This document shows, in pieces, positions 52,834-62,682 of a stretch of 64,000 bases of DNA. This DNA comes from Cercophora sp. LCS_1 (lineage: Eukaryota; Ascomycota; Sordariomycetes; Sordariales; Lasiosphaeriaceae). The notes beneath the pieces are model-generated. The model ran no database searches. It was given only the letters and a program-made list of their open reading frames with translations, and had not been told where the DNA came from. Where the stretch lies: the NCBI GenBank assembly GCA_036250225.1, contig JAPZLL010000035.1, positions 1-64,000 on the forward strand, in the 5' to 3' direction. Position 1 is the first letter of the stretch, and each line of letters starts with the position of its first letter. The translations under genes and the position numbers were made by a program.

Positions 52834-53373
52834 TCACCTCGTATCCTCCGGCAACGTCGCCGTTCCCCCATTCACACTCAACTGCATCAACACGGTATCC
52901 AACCACCTCCCAAACTTGAACCCTGACCCCTCCAACTTGCCCACGTGTCGAAATCCCAGTTTCTCATGGAACTTGACCGATGCACTCTCGGCTCCACCGT
53001 CCCCAATCACCGCGACGATCTGTCGGAACCCTAGCGCTCCACACTCCTGGATGAGCCGTTCCATCAACATCCTCCCGATCCCCTTGCCCTTTGCATCAGA
53101 GGAGATATAGACCGAGTTCTCGACGAAGAAGCGGTATGCAGGTCGGGTTCGGAAGGGACTGATGTAAGCGTAGCCGAGAACTTGGGAGGAGTCGTCGACG
53201 GCGACGAAGTAGGGGAAGCCCGAGTCTTTGAGAGAGTCGATGCGGTTCGACATTTCGGACTCATCGGGCGGGCCGAGCTCATAGGTTGCTGTGGAGTGGG
53301 TGACGGCGTCGGCGTAGATAGATGTGATGGTGGGAATGTCGGTCGCTTGGACCGGGCGGATTGTGACTGCCAT
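52834..53373 (-). CDS. GNAT acetyltransferase, phosphinothricin/methionine-sulfoximine type
   Basis: A single exon encodes 179 aa. The order matches the PAT/MnaT group: MAVTIRPVQATDIPTITSIY, the STATYELGPPD loop, VLGYAYISPFRTRPAYRF, the Val-Tyr-Ile strand before the acetyl-CoA loop (SDAKGKGIGRMLME), then GDGGAESASVKFHEKLGFR. Enzymes of this group N-acetylate glutamate analogues such as phosphinothricin or methionine sulfoximine. In fungi the natural substrate is usually unknown. Confidence 0.88.
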   Translation of the reverse strand: MAVTIRPVQATDIPTITSIYADAVTHSTATYELGPPDESEMSNRIDSLKDSGFPYFVAVDDSSQVLGYAYISPFRTRPAYRFFVENSVYISSDAKGKGIGRMLMERLIQECGALGFRQIVAVIGDGGAESASVKFHEKLGFRHVGKLEGSGFKFGRWLDTVLMQLSVNGGTATLPEDTR

Positions 53374-54865
53374 GGTGATGATGTTGGTGGCAGAGGTTTG
53401 GTTTCTTTGGGGTTGAGATGGATGAAAGTGACCGACAATGCAGGAAGGTGTGAGTCAGTTGGTTTTGCTGTCGTCGGCTTATGTAAGCTTGCAGTTGGGA
53501 AGGATTGCAGACCCTAAACTTTTCAGTCACCTTATAAGCAACGGAACTAGGCTGTACAAACATCAAGCGCAACCGTTAGCGTGTCCACTTGGGCCCAGAT
53601 AGCTCACTTGGAAGACTCTTACTTGGAAAGGTGCACAGCTTGAGTTCGATTTCTTTTTGAGCTATTTTTTTTGTTTTTCATATCCATCGTCGCAATGCTC
53701 TTGACCCTACGGCCCTTCCAGATCTATCTGAGCAACGAAAATAATTCCATCGATACATGATCTCATGCAATGTCTCGAGGCAAGGTGAGGCGCCCTGCCT
53801 TGAGAGCGGATTCGGGCCAGGGCTTATCGCTATCGACGAGGTCGATAAGAGCCCGATAAGAGATTCCCTCCGTTTCGCTCAACTTGCAAGGCCAAGACAC
53901 ATCTACAACAACAACCCGACGTTCCGACATACCATTTCCCTCATTCTCTACGAATACGGTGTGTATGCCATGGCTTGCGGTCGTATCTGCCACTTGCAAC
54001 AAAGATATTGCCGATCACCGTGTTCCAGCAACAGCCTCTTCCCCGAAGCCAGCGACGCCGCCCAAGGCGCCGCACAGGCGGCTGGTGGGTGCCCCACGAG
54101 ACGAACGGCACACCACGCGACGCGCGAGAAGCAATGCCGGCGAATAAGCTGCAACACCCAACTCCTATGGTGATGGTTTCTCTGGTCCGATAGGATCTAC
54201 CCTTGGTCCCGCTCACGAGCAAACGCGACGGCCCGGCGATCAATCGAAGCGTGACAGTTCCTGGAAGGCCGTCATTCGGCGGGGGTTCTGCTGAACGGGC
54301 AGATCTCCTGTCAACGAGCACTACGCGTAATCGGCATCCTGTGGCGGGAGCGCGCCAAGACGTTCCAGATTTGGGCTTCATACCAGGGAGAATGCAGCCT
54401 CCGGCTATAAGGGTGACGGGACGCAAGAGGCAACTGGACCCCGCAGAGAGCCGCCCCGGATTTCACGGACAATATCCTGGGGGTTAATCAACCTCATGTC
54501 AACAGCCGCAGCGCTCTCCCAAAAGCCTGGAGAGCCAAATTAACCATCGTCTCATTGGCGCGCATACCAGAAAGCTTCCGAGCGTGTCAAGCGCTCCTGT
54601 CAACACCCTCTTGCAAATGCTCGTTGCGACTCGAACAATGGGTTGGAGGATGCTGTTGACGTTTCCCAATCTGGATCAAGCAAACCTCCTCACGTCTACT
54701 TTGAGCTCCTCGGCGTCGGCAATGAGAGTCGGCAGTCGCGTCTGGGCGTAATCGGGCGTTTTCGACGCGCGAGAACGCAGATATTTATACGTCCTGGGTG
54801 CCCTTCAGTTGTGAGCGTGTTATTGCCATCGACGCAGCCCATCACGTGCAGCCGAGACCTTCACG
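53374..54865. other. Intergenic region with a tRNA-like relic
   Basis: Apart from the tRNA-like piece at 53593-53662 (own entry), this 1.5 kb shows no credible gene. Several overlapping frames at 53750-54490 have no protein-like composition. A TATTTATACG element near 54780 probably serves the feruloyl esterase gene. Confidence 0.45.
53593..53662 (+). pseudogene. tRNA-like relic with Pol III signals
   Basis: The piece has an A-box-like TAGCTCACTTGG (53600-53611), a B-box-like GAGTTCGATTTC (53642-53653), 7-nt ends that can pair with one mismatch (GCCCAGA with TTTGAGC), and a run of eight T at 53665-53672. The T stem does not pair, so it is not a working tRNA. It is a degenerate tRNA or a tRNA-derived repeat head. 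Confidence 0.4.
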
Positions 54866-55723
54866 ATGGCTAGACGGAGTGTCCTTGTAACCTTGGCTCT
54901 GCTGATGCTCAGCACCCTAAGTGTTGTCCTAGCCGAAAGATCGGCTGGCTGCGGCAAGAACCCGACGATCACGAGCCAACAATACTCGATTACAGTCAAC
55001 GGCAAGTCCCGCCAGTATATCATGAAGCTCCCCGATCGATACGACAAGGACAGGGCCTACCGTCTTATCTTTACTTGGCACCAGCTCGGTGGCAGCGCCC
55101 AGAAGATCGTCAACGGCGAGGACATCAACCGCGGCGGCGCCCTTCCCTACTACGGTCTCAATGCCCTTGCCAACAACAGCGCAATCTTCGTCGTCCCTCA
55201 GGGTCTCAACAACGGATGGGGTAACCAAGGTGGTGAAGACGTCACCTTTTTCGATCAGATGGTCAAGACCATCGAGGCTGACCTTTGCGTCGAGACCAAG
55301 CTGCGCTTCTCCACTGGCTTCAGCTACGGTGGCGCCATGTCTTTCGCTCTTGCATGCGCAAGGCCAAAGGAGATTCGAGCCATCGCAGTCCTATCGGGGA
55401 GCCAGCTGAGTGGCTGCTCGGGCGGCAACGAGCCAGTGGCTTTCTATGGTCAGCACGGCACTGCAGACTCGGTCCTCAACGTTTCCGGTGGACGCGCACT
55501 CAGGGATCGGTTTGTCAAGAACAATGGGTGCACAGCGGTTTCGGAGCCGCAGCCCAATGGCGCTCAGTCAGTCAGGACGGACTACAAGAACTGCAAGGAG
55601 GGATATCCTATCACCTGGGTGATTCATCGCGGCGACCACAATCCCAGCCAGACGGACAACAATTCGGGCACCCCCTTTGCGCCCAAGAACAGTTGGGACT
55701 TTTTTACCCAGTTCACCGCTTAA
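54866..55723 (+). CDS. Feruloyl esterase (CE1, type D/C-like)
   Basis: A single exon encodes 285 aa. The signal peptide runs to about residue 24 (MARRSVLVTLALLMLSTLSV...LA). The alpha/beta-hydrolase nucleophile is in FSTGFSYGGAMSF; the oxyanion and lid regions match fungal feruloyl esterases (LIFTWHQLGGSAQ, FVVPQGLNNGW, VTFFDQMV). The His lies in WVIHRGDHNPS. Length is that of the single-domain secreted enzymes without a CBM. It releases ferulic acid from plant arabinoxylan and acts outside the cell. Confidence 0.9.
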   Translation: MARRSVLVTLALLMLSTLSVVLAERSAGCGKNPTITSQQYSITVNGKSRQYIMKLPDRYDKDRAYRLIFTWHQLGGSAQKIVNGEDINRGGALPYYGLNALANNSAIFVVPQGLNNGWGNQGGEDVTFFDQMVKTIEADLCVETKLRFSTGFSYGGAMSFALACARPKEIRAIAVLSGSQLSGCSGGNEPVAFYGQHGTADSVLNVSGGRALRDRFVKNNGCTAVSEPQPNGAQSVRTDYKNCKEGYPITWVIHRGDHNPSQTDNNSGTPFAPKNSWDFFTQFTA

Positions 55724-56089
55724 GCGTGAGCCACAATGTGAAGCCGGGGGATACTTTGTACATATTGGTCAGAAGTAAATATTCCAAGAACGAGTTTGCT
55801 ACCTTCGATCAAGCTCTGGCGTGCATAAAGCTGTCTCTCTGGTGGACGGCGTCGAAGCTTCCAGACTTATCGGAGGAGCACCCACTGTCGGGCAGGTGGG
55901 CTCACCGGCATCGCTCTTTTCCCAACCACAGGCTACCGTAGCTCTTGCCGCCATTCGAACTGGCGTCCAAGTTCCGCTTAGGAACCAACCATCGTCAACC
56001 CCCCCAATGCAGCCGCCGCCAACAGTGGCCTACGGCCACTGTTGCTTTCTTGTGTGTTTTGTTTGTTTTGTGTGAGCTACCATCTCCAT
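55724..56089. other. Intergenic region with a perfect 10-bp hairpin
   Basis: AACAGTGGCC, a 3-nt loop (TAC), then GGCCACTGTT at 56021-56043 forms a perfect stem near the edge of the transposase relic. No gene was recognised. Confidence 0.5.
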
Positions 56090-56654
56090 TTCAGTAGTAC
56101 TACTTATGCTCCCCTAATATTAGGCTGTTCTCTTCTTTACCTTTTATAATCCCTGTTTTATCTATATTATACCAATTTTCAGCCAGGATCTTCTTAACAA
56201 TAAATACCTCCAATCTTTGCTACCAGGCTGTAATATTTTTTTTGTTTGTAGTTATAGTGCAGCTATTGTTTATCTTTTTGGCCCTCTAAGTCTGAATGGA
56301 TGGATTGCAGCGAAGAAAACCTTCCATTTAGTATTTACTAAGCCATTAATAATCCCTCTTTTTATGAAGTACCCTTAATACTAAAGCCCTGGTCTGTTTG
56401 TGTGTAAGTGGACTACCCAGCTCGCCCTGTATTACAATCCAAGCGGTTAGATTGCTTTTTTCGCCTTTGGTAAGCCGTTGTTGGCGTTTGTGACTGGCCT
56501 GAACAGTTGGACCACTGTTGAATTTATCCACGAGGGTCTGGCGTGGTATGTTGTGTTCTAGGCCAACTTGCGTTGCGTTTTTGGTAACTGCATATTTGTT
56601 GAGGGCCTCCTTGAGGTCGGCCTCGGTATAGTCGTAGGCCGTCGATTTCCCCAT
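56090..56654 (-). pseudogene. Pogo/Fot1-like DDE transposase relic (N-terminal part)
   Basis: The intact start (MGKSTAYDYTEADLKEALNK) gives the psq-type helix-turn-helix (NATQVGLEHNIPRQTLVDKF) and continues TWO helices (LTKGEKSNLTAWIVIQGELG, THKQTRALVLRVL). After the stop at 56346 the same frame goes on across further stops with MEGFLRCNPSIQT, RAKKIN, ILAENWYNIDKTGIIKG and NSLILGEHK, which is the catalytic-domain start (the DKTGI segment stands where DETGI is usual). The sequence is AT-rich and truncated. No terminal repeats were identified. Confidence 0.85.
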
Positions 56655-57209
56655 TGTTTTTTGTGTGGAAGAAGGAAAACGGATAAGATTTGTGTGTGCA
56701 GCGGCCAAAAGAAAACCTAGTATGCAAAAAAGTTTGTTTACCCCGAGATGTGCCGGTATCCGGGGGTGCCGATAAGGGGGTGGTTGAACTTAGTGCCTTG
56801 TCTCGATATTTTTTTTTTTTCAACTTTGTATTTTGAAGTGCACAAGGATTTTGCGCTATTGTGCGACGAGGGGCGACGTTTGATCCGAAGAGACGAAGAC
56901 CTTGACCTCTTGCGAACCTTGATAATACCGGGTCGGCACTTTTCTTTGCATCCCATTGTTGTTATTCTCTTGTGTGCCTTATTACCTTATCATCCCATTA
57001 AGCTAAAGGGCCCATTAACTTTTTCACTGGATCCACTCTTTAACAGTCACATTTAAATTTTATTTGACTTGAAGCTTAGGCGGCTTTTTCTTTCCTACAT
57101 ATACCAGCTCCTCCTCTTCTAAGTCTCCCCAGACCACGACAACACCACCACGACACTTTCGTCATCTCTCTCACAAATACTCACCCCACGGCCATCAGCA
57201 CCCACCATA
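56655..57209. other. 5' flank of the transposase relic and promoter of the 2EXR gene
   Basis: AT-rich on the left. A CATATACC stretch (57099) and a pyrimidine/ACCACC-rich leader precede the 2EXR gene. No gene was recognised. Confidence 0.45.
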
Positions 57210-57944
57210 ATGGAGACCGAGAACGAGAAAAAGACGGCTTACTCCTTCACCCTCAAAATGTCATCATCCAAGCAGAACCGGGAAGCCCTTCGACTCAATG
57301 TGGTTTCATCGCGGGCCTTTCTGCTTTTCCGACGCCTACCGCTTGAGCTTCGAGTTATGATCTGGAAGGATGCCCTCAAGGTGCGCCGGAATCTGTACCT
57401 CCTCTGCTCCCAAGACACCTCGAGCGCGGACCCAGCAGACCAACCCGGCAACACAGCAAGCGGCCAAGCGTACATGGCCATCACGAGCCCAGATCGCCGT
57501 CCCAAGTGCCGCCACCCAAACAGCCCGTTGCTGCAGGTCAACCGCGAGTCACGACGCGAGGCCTTCCAATTCTACCGCGTCCGTCTGCCGTGTCGATTCC
57601 TGCAGCCTCCAAGTCCAATGCTCGCGCGGTGCATAAGGTCTACCACGCGCCGCTACATGGGTCAACCGGCGAGTTTTCTCTATGCGAACCCGGAGCACGA
57701 CCACATCTTTGTCGTCTTGAGCAAATTTTGTGAAGCCGACGACGAGAGAAACGACCTGATTGATGATCTCGAGGCTGCAGACCCCACGGGCGTGGGCATG
57801 AGCAAGACGACCATCCATTTTCCCTCGGGAAAGTTTGACGTGCCGCGGGATGAGGACTTGGGCGCAAAGACTAAAAATATGCTTTTTCCGGTGAAAAGAA
57901 TCAGGTCGGTGTACAGGGTGGAAATCTCGGGTGAGTGCCTCTAG
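57210..57944 (+). CDS. 2EXR-domain protein
   Basis: A single exon encodes 244 aa. The 2EXR signature (F-box-like start FRRLPLELRVMIWKDAL and the LLQVNRESRREAFQFYRV block) identifies the family, common in Pezizomycotina and of unknown function. The C-terminus (DHIFVVLSKFCEADD, TTIHFPSGKFDVP) is typical of family members. The last few codons run into GGTGAGT, so a final intron and extra exon may be missed. Confidence 0.8.
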   Translation: METENEKKTAYSFTLKMSSSKQNREALRLNVVSSRAFLLFRRLPLELRVMIWKDALKVRRNLYLLCSQDTSSADPADQPGNTASGQAYMAITSPDRRPKCRHPNSPLLQVNRESRREAFQFYRVRLPCRFLQPPSPMLARCIRSTTRRYMGQPASFLYANPEHDHIFVVLSKFCEADDERNDLIDDLEAADPTGVGMSKTTIHFPSGKFDVPRDEDLGAKTKNMLFPVKRIRSVYRVEISGECL

Positions 57945-58220
57945 GGCAGGCGCTTGTGCGACAAGGGGCAGTCGGACGGGTTGAGGTTTTGGTTTGATGC
58001 CGAGAGGATGGGATGGAGTTCAGTCATTGAAGTCTTTTCATCGTTTCGAACATTGTGATCTTTCTGGTGATCCCCGCCAATGAGGAGCAGTGGCATCCTC
58101 CATCATGCCGGCAAAGCGTTGGTGTAACGTGGTAGGAGAGGAAAATCGAGCACCAACGAGTGCAACTAAGCTGCAGTCGTCATCAAATGTCTGCCGCTTT
58201 TGAGGGGACAACCTCCCCAA
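57945..58220. other. Spacer between convergent genes
   Basis: No gene or RNA was recognised. Confidence 0.4.
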
Positions 58221-60845
58221 TCAAACCAAAACAAACACCTCCTCGGCACTCCCATCCTCAGCACCACCATCCAACTCGACAAAACTCTCTCCCACAAACT
58301 GATACTTCCCCTCATGTGCATTTCCAACAGGCCGCAAAAGATACGGGACCCCGCCCCCCCTTAACAAAACAGCCACGTCCCCTTCCCTCGCCGTCCACGG
58401 GCAAAGCCCATACGTTCCTTTGCCCGTCTTGTCTCGGGTATCCAACACGAAAAAACACCTCTCCACGCAGGCAGGTAGGTCATAACTCTCCTCGCGTTGG
58501 TACGTGTTTTCACCCCCTCCATCCCCCGCTCCCACCACCTCTTCCCCGTTCTTCCCTTCTCCATCAACAACCCCACCGCCTACCGCGTCCTGAGGGAGCA
58601 AAATATGCTGCCTCGCCCCCTCGTCAACCACATATCCCCAATGAGCCCTAACATGGCATTCCAGTACGTCGTGCAATACCGCTGGATCCCATTCCTCGTC
58701 GTGGTAGTTAACACCTCGCAGCAACCAGACACCCATCCGCGCGGAGGGATCAAAGAGGCGGTTAAATACCGCAGCGAGAGTTTTGTACTTCTCTTTTTCC
58801 AACTTGTCTGAATGCCAAGGTAAAGGGGCAACCATCTCCCTTGGGGGGTGGCCGAGAGCCAGGATGGCACCAAGCCTTGTACCGCGTAGGGTGAGTTCCA
58901 GGGGGTTGTAAGTCGTGTCGGGGTCTGAAGGAGGGCGGATGAGGTCCAAGTCCGGCGGTACTTTGGTCAGCGGGAGGTGGGAAAAGGGGATCGGAAACTG
59001 CGCGCGCAAGGTCACATGCGACAGCTGGGCGTAGCCATTGGTGGCGAGGGCCCAGGTTGGGCGTTCTGCACCGGCAGCTGTCGCGTCGATGCGGGGATCT
59101 TGATCCCAGAGGGTGCGGCGCCAGGCGCGCGTGGCCTGGCTGTGAACATATGACAGGACGTCGAGCGAGCGGTATTCGAGAATCCACCAGCGTGTAAAAT
59201 CGGCCATGACCTTGTTCACGGGCTTGCTGTAGTCCGGGCGGAGGAGAAGTGGAATTTTGGCTGCCTCTCTGGTTTCGTGGCCGAAGGAGAGGAGCCCCCA
59301 TAGCTTATCGCACGGGTTGGTGGCTTTGAGGTCTAGGGCCTTGAGGAAGACTTCTAGGATGGATAGGGGGCCTTTCCCATGTGACTCGGTAAGAACATTC
59401 CATATGGCGGGCATGGAGTCGTGAGTCTGGATGCTCCATCTCGCTTGGCCGGCGTACTCGGGCATGCTGGCAATTTTATTGACCATCAGCAACTCTTCCC
59501 AGGGAATTTCCTCGTTGGCCGAGCAGACAACCGTCTTTGGCGATAGAATGGCTTCCTGTACGACCCATACGCGCTGGAACCACGGGTGGTGGAAGAAGGA
59601 CTGCATGAAATATGCCCAATGAACATCGTGTTGGCCCTCACCGCCGTTCCCCGCGTCCTTTGCCGCAGAGCTAAAGTGCCCGCCTGCTATGTGTTGGGCG
59701 AAAACTTCGGGTCCGTACCCGACAAAGTGCGAGGCTGCATCATGGATGATGCCATTGATTTGTTCTGTCGATAGTGTATGCTTGGTCCCCTGGCACCGAC
59801 ATTGCGTGGCGCCAGGGCAGATGCGCGTGTTAACGTTGACGATGTCTCGTATCAACCGCAGCGCCTCGTCCAAGCCCGGGACAAAGTCGTCGTCGAGCCA
59901 GACATGCACCACCTCAGCACGCGAGTAGATGGAGCCCATCATGGCCACCTGTTGCGATCGCTCCTCGAGATCGTCTTGGTTGATACATATGGCGTCGATC
60001 CAGATTCGGAGAGGCCCAGTGGCTGTTGCTTTGCTGCTGAGTCGGCAGATAGCCTTGTAAAGTGTTCCAGAAACGCCAATGATTGATCTTGCGCTGCCTG
60101 GGACGTCTTCGCCGTCGCATATCGGAAACGGAACCTCTGCGGAAGCATCGCTCCAGTAGTAAGAGAGGGCATGGAAGCCCGTCGTCTCCGTTTCCACCGA
60201 CTTCGCCAGGTTGATGTATTCAAAATGCCCCACGAACTTGCCATGATATCCCTGTTCGCAGGGTGTGATAACTAGCACGCGGATCTGCTGGTCTGCGTAG
60301 TTTAGGGGTCGGTGGATGGTTGGATGGACGCGTATATCGTCGGAGAGCCGGTGAAATTTGGCATCACCCGAAGAAGCAGCCACTTCTGAAGCTTCTGGCC
60401 GTGCGACGTACTCAATCCCGATACTTGCCTGCCGAACGATGTTGACCCAGCACTTGTACTGCGCCCTCGGGATCAACAGGATGACATCACCTGGCTTCAG
60501 AACCCGTAACCACGTCTCAACGCGCGGGAGGGTTCTTTGAGAGCCCGGAGTCATCGAATCCCACCGCGTGGTCGCTCTGGAGAACTCCTGCTTTCCAACA
60601 GCGTTGCTGTGAATTTTGATATCCGCGACATCGCTTCTTCCTTCGGGGCGTCGCAGCGCAACGTCGAACCACGTAAAGGACGTGGATTTGTCGTCCGCCC
60701 AACCTTGATCTCGAGACTCGGTTGTGAAAACGGCTGATGATACCGTCAAAGCATCTTGCGGGACGGCAAGCTCGACGTACGGACGCCGTGGGCAATGTTC
60801 GTACACTTGGGCGATGCTGCTGCGAGCAACGCTGTGCTTCTTCAT
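58221..60845 (-). CDS. Large HET-domain protein, start uncertain
   Basis: The frame stays open to about 60993 but its first ATG is at 60845 (MKKHSVARSS), giving 874 aa; an upstream exon is likely. The N-terminal 150 residues include WFDVALRRPEGRSDVADIKI, GKQEFSRATTRWDS and RVLKPGDVILLIPRAQYKCW, a module often found before fungal HET domains. The HET domain follows: HALSYYWSDASAEVPF, LRIWIDAICINQDD, ERSQQVAMMGSIYSRAEVVH and PWFQRVWVVQEAIL. It is the third HET gene of the window. The C-terminal part is unassigned. Confidence 0.85.
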   Translation of the reverse strand: MKKHSVARSSIAQVYEHCPRRPYVELAVPQDALTVSSAVFTTESRDQGWADDKSTSFTWFDVALRRPEGRSDVADIKIHSNAVGKQEFSRATTRWDSMTPGSQRTLPRVETWLRVLKPGDVILLIPRAQYKCWVNIVRQASIGIEYVARPEASEVAASSGDAKFHRLSDDIRVHPTIHRPLNYADQQIRVLVITPCEQGYHGKFVGHFEYINLAKSVETETTGFHALSYYWSDASAEVPFPICDGEDVPGSARSIIGVSGTLYKAICRLSSKATATGPLRIWIDAICINQDDLEERSQQVAMMGSIYSRAEVVHVWLDDDFVPGLDEALRLIRDIVNVNTRICPGATQCRCQGTKHTLSTEQINGIIHDAASHFVGYGPEVFAQHIAGGHFSSAAKDAGNGGEGQHDVHWAYFMQSFFHHPWFQRVWVVQEAILSPKTVVCSANEEIPWEELLMVNKIASMPEYAGQARWSIQTHDSMPAIWNVLTESHGKGPLSILEVFLKALDLKATNPCDKLWGLLSFGHETREAAKIPLLLRPDYSKPVNKVMADFTRWWILEYRSLDVLSYVHSQATRAWRRTLWDQDPRIDATAAGAERPTWALATNGYAQLSHVTLRAQFPIPFSHLPLTKVPPDLDLIRPPSDPDTTYNPLELTLRGTRLGAILALGHPPREMVAPLPWHSDKLEKEKYKTLAAVFNRLFDPSARMGVWLLRGVNYHDEEWDPAVLHDVLECHVRAHWGYVVDEGARQHILLPQDAVGGGVVDGEGKNGEEVVGAGDGGGENTYQREESYDLPACVERCFFVLDTRDKTGKGTYGLCPWTAREGDVAVLLRGGGVPYLLRPVGNAHEGKYQFVGESFVELDGGAEDGSAEEVFVLV

Positions 60846-60993
60846 TCTGAGGTCCAGAGTCCTACCGAGCTTGAGGGTCGAGATGTCCGACAAGAACAGA
60901 GTTGCCTGGCAAATAGTTGCAAGTTGACCTTCTAGAATCTGGCTGATTGACAGCACAGCGTCCCGAACGGGATCAGCTGCTTGAGCCAGTCAC

Positions 60994-61776
60994 ATGGTTA
61001 CACCACATCGTGCTACCGACGTGCTCTGCACGCCAAAGCTATCTCATTGGCCAGGCCGGATGCGGGTCTCCCCATTCATCTCCGCAGAGGTGAAAATGCC
61101 TCGGAGAACGATATCGGGCTCGCAGACGGCGAATTTTGGACGAATGCCGAGCTGAAATGATTGTCAGCGGGAGGGTTGCTAAGACGGAGAGTGAGGTGTC
61201 AAGTGGCGTTGCGAAGACCGATCGAGGCACTCAATGACCAAGATTTGAGTCTCGCATCGCACCCGTTGGTGGTTTGAAGTTGATAGAGGGAGATTCGATA
61301 GCGCGACAGCTGCCTGAAAGCGGGATAAATTGGTGACAGTTCCTAGTTCCCCCGCTTCGCTCCTTCTTGTCCGTACTTCCCCTAATGCACAATGACCGCG
61401 ACGTTACTTTCAAATATCCGAATATTTACATTTGCCCCCACCAGGCTAAAGATGACGAATCCCCATTCATTCATTCCCCATCCATATATCCCACAAAATA
61501 AAAGTAAGATGTGGCGTTAAAGTTGATGCTCCTAAAAGAGCCTCCAGAAGGAGAGTGCTCCCTGTGGGAGCGTTGTATACAGATATAACTACCCATAAAC
61601 ACATTGGGTAAAATGACTTCGCATCTCAAGTCAGTGAAGCATGCAACATTTTCCATCACACTGAGTAGGTATTGACAGTGATTGAGGTAATAAAGTAACC
61701 TGCCACACTCCATTCCGTCCAAGATATCCCACAATTCAAAAAAAAAAAAAAGAAAAAGAAAAAAAAAAAAACACCT
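60994..61776. other. Intergenic region with long A-rich tract
   Basis: A near-pure A tract (about 32 nt, broken by two G) at 61739-61770 borders the spherulin-like gene stop and would be T-rich on the coding strand of that gene. An upstream exon of the HET gene may hide here, but I cannot place it. Nothing else was recognised. Confidence 0.4.
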
Positions 61777-62682
61777 TCAAACAAGCCCCTGCGCAGCCGC
61801 CGCGTAACCCGCCACCCTCCCAACACTCGCCGGATCGACCGTAAAGTCAGCCGTATACCCAAATTGCGTCAAATACAACGAATGCACGCCCTTGTTCACA
61901 ATCGCATTCACATGCGCCTCCACCGTCGCCAGCGAAGCCGGCACATACGGCTCCCAGCTCTCATAGTAATCATGCACCACCACCGACGACTTGCCTTCTT
62001 TCCCAGCGGGAATCGTTCCTAAAAACGCCGGTGTAAACGGCGTATACCTCCCCGTCGGACACCGCACCACACCACCCGGATCCGTGGCCCCTTGGACAGA
62101 CGTGTAACACGTTTCGATATTCATGATCGCGTCGGCCACGTCCCAGAGCGATTCGCTACCCGCTTGGACGTGCACACCCGGGTTGAGCACAACGGGCCCA
62201 GACCGTGCGGCGAACTGAGTCTTGGCGTAGGTGGCGATTTCCGTGTTGTAGGCTAGTTTGGATGGACTGGTGTCGATTTCGTCAAAGAAGATGCCGGCGA
62301 TGGAGATGTTGTTTGTGTTGCCGGACCAGCCTTGCTGGGTGGACCAGAGGAGGTACTGGTCGATGCCGGCTTTGACTTCGGAAATGGGACGGTTGCCAAA
62401 GGTTGTGGCGATGTAGCCGATGGTGCGGACGTTGGGCTTTGCGGTCAAGGATCCGAGGGGATCGGCCCAGTCGATGATGTTGGGCGGTGGGTTTTGGGTG
62501 TAGGGCGCGCCGCCGTTGTTGTTGACGATGATGTAGAAGGGGAGTTGGGGGTGGGATGCTGCGGCTTGGGTTACGGCGGCCCAGTCTTGGGGTCCGGTGG
62601 TTGGGTAGATGTAGATGGGGAGGATGAGCCCAACTATAGCGGATGCGGCTGGGAGAGAGGCGAGGAGGGATGGGAGTTTCAT
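61777..62682 (-). CDS. Secreted spherulin-4-like protein (GH135/Sph3-related)
   Basis: A single exon encodes 301 aa. The ATG at 62682 gives the signal peptide MKLPSLLASLPAASAIVG; the frame extends upstream to another ATG but without a signal. The spherulin-4 pattern is clear: GLILPIYIYPTTGPQDWAAV, FYIIVNNNGGAP, VRTIGYIATTFGNRP, IAGIFFDEIDTS, VLNPGV and VVVHDYYESWEPY. Related GH135 enzymes (Sph3) cut galactosaminogalactan, a matrix sugar of fungal hyphae. Acidic residues in FFDEID are the likely catalytic region. Confidence 0.88.
   Translation of the reverse strand: MKLPSLLASLPAASAIVGLILPIYIYPTTGPQDWAAVTQAAASHPQLPFYIIVNNNGGAPYTQNPPPNIIDWADPLGSLTAKPNVRTIGYIATTFGNRPISEVKAGIDQYLLWSTQQGWSGNTNNISIAGIFFDEIDTSPSKLAYNTEIATYAKTQFAARSGPVVLNPGVHVQAGSESLWDVADAIMNIETCYTSVQGATDPGGVVRCPTGRYTPFTPAFLGTIPAGKEGKSSVVVHDYYESWEPYVPASLATVEAHVNAIVNKGVHSLYLTQFGYTADFTVDPASVGRVAGYAAAAQGLV

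Noticed and set aside
53941..54426. 161-codon minus-strand frame as a gene
   Set aside because: Arg/Gly-rich with no recognisable domain, overlapped by other frames; composition looks random.
61739..61770. Poly-A tract as a LINE or SINE tail
   Set aside because: No element body or target duplication is visible beside it; it lies at the 3' end of the spherulin-like gene.
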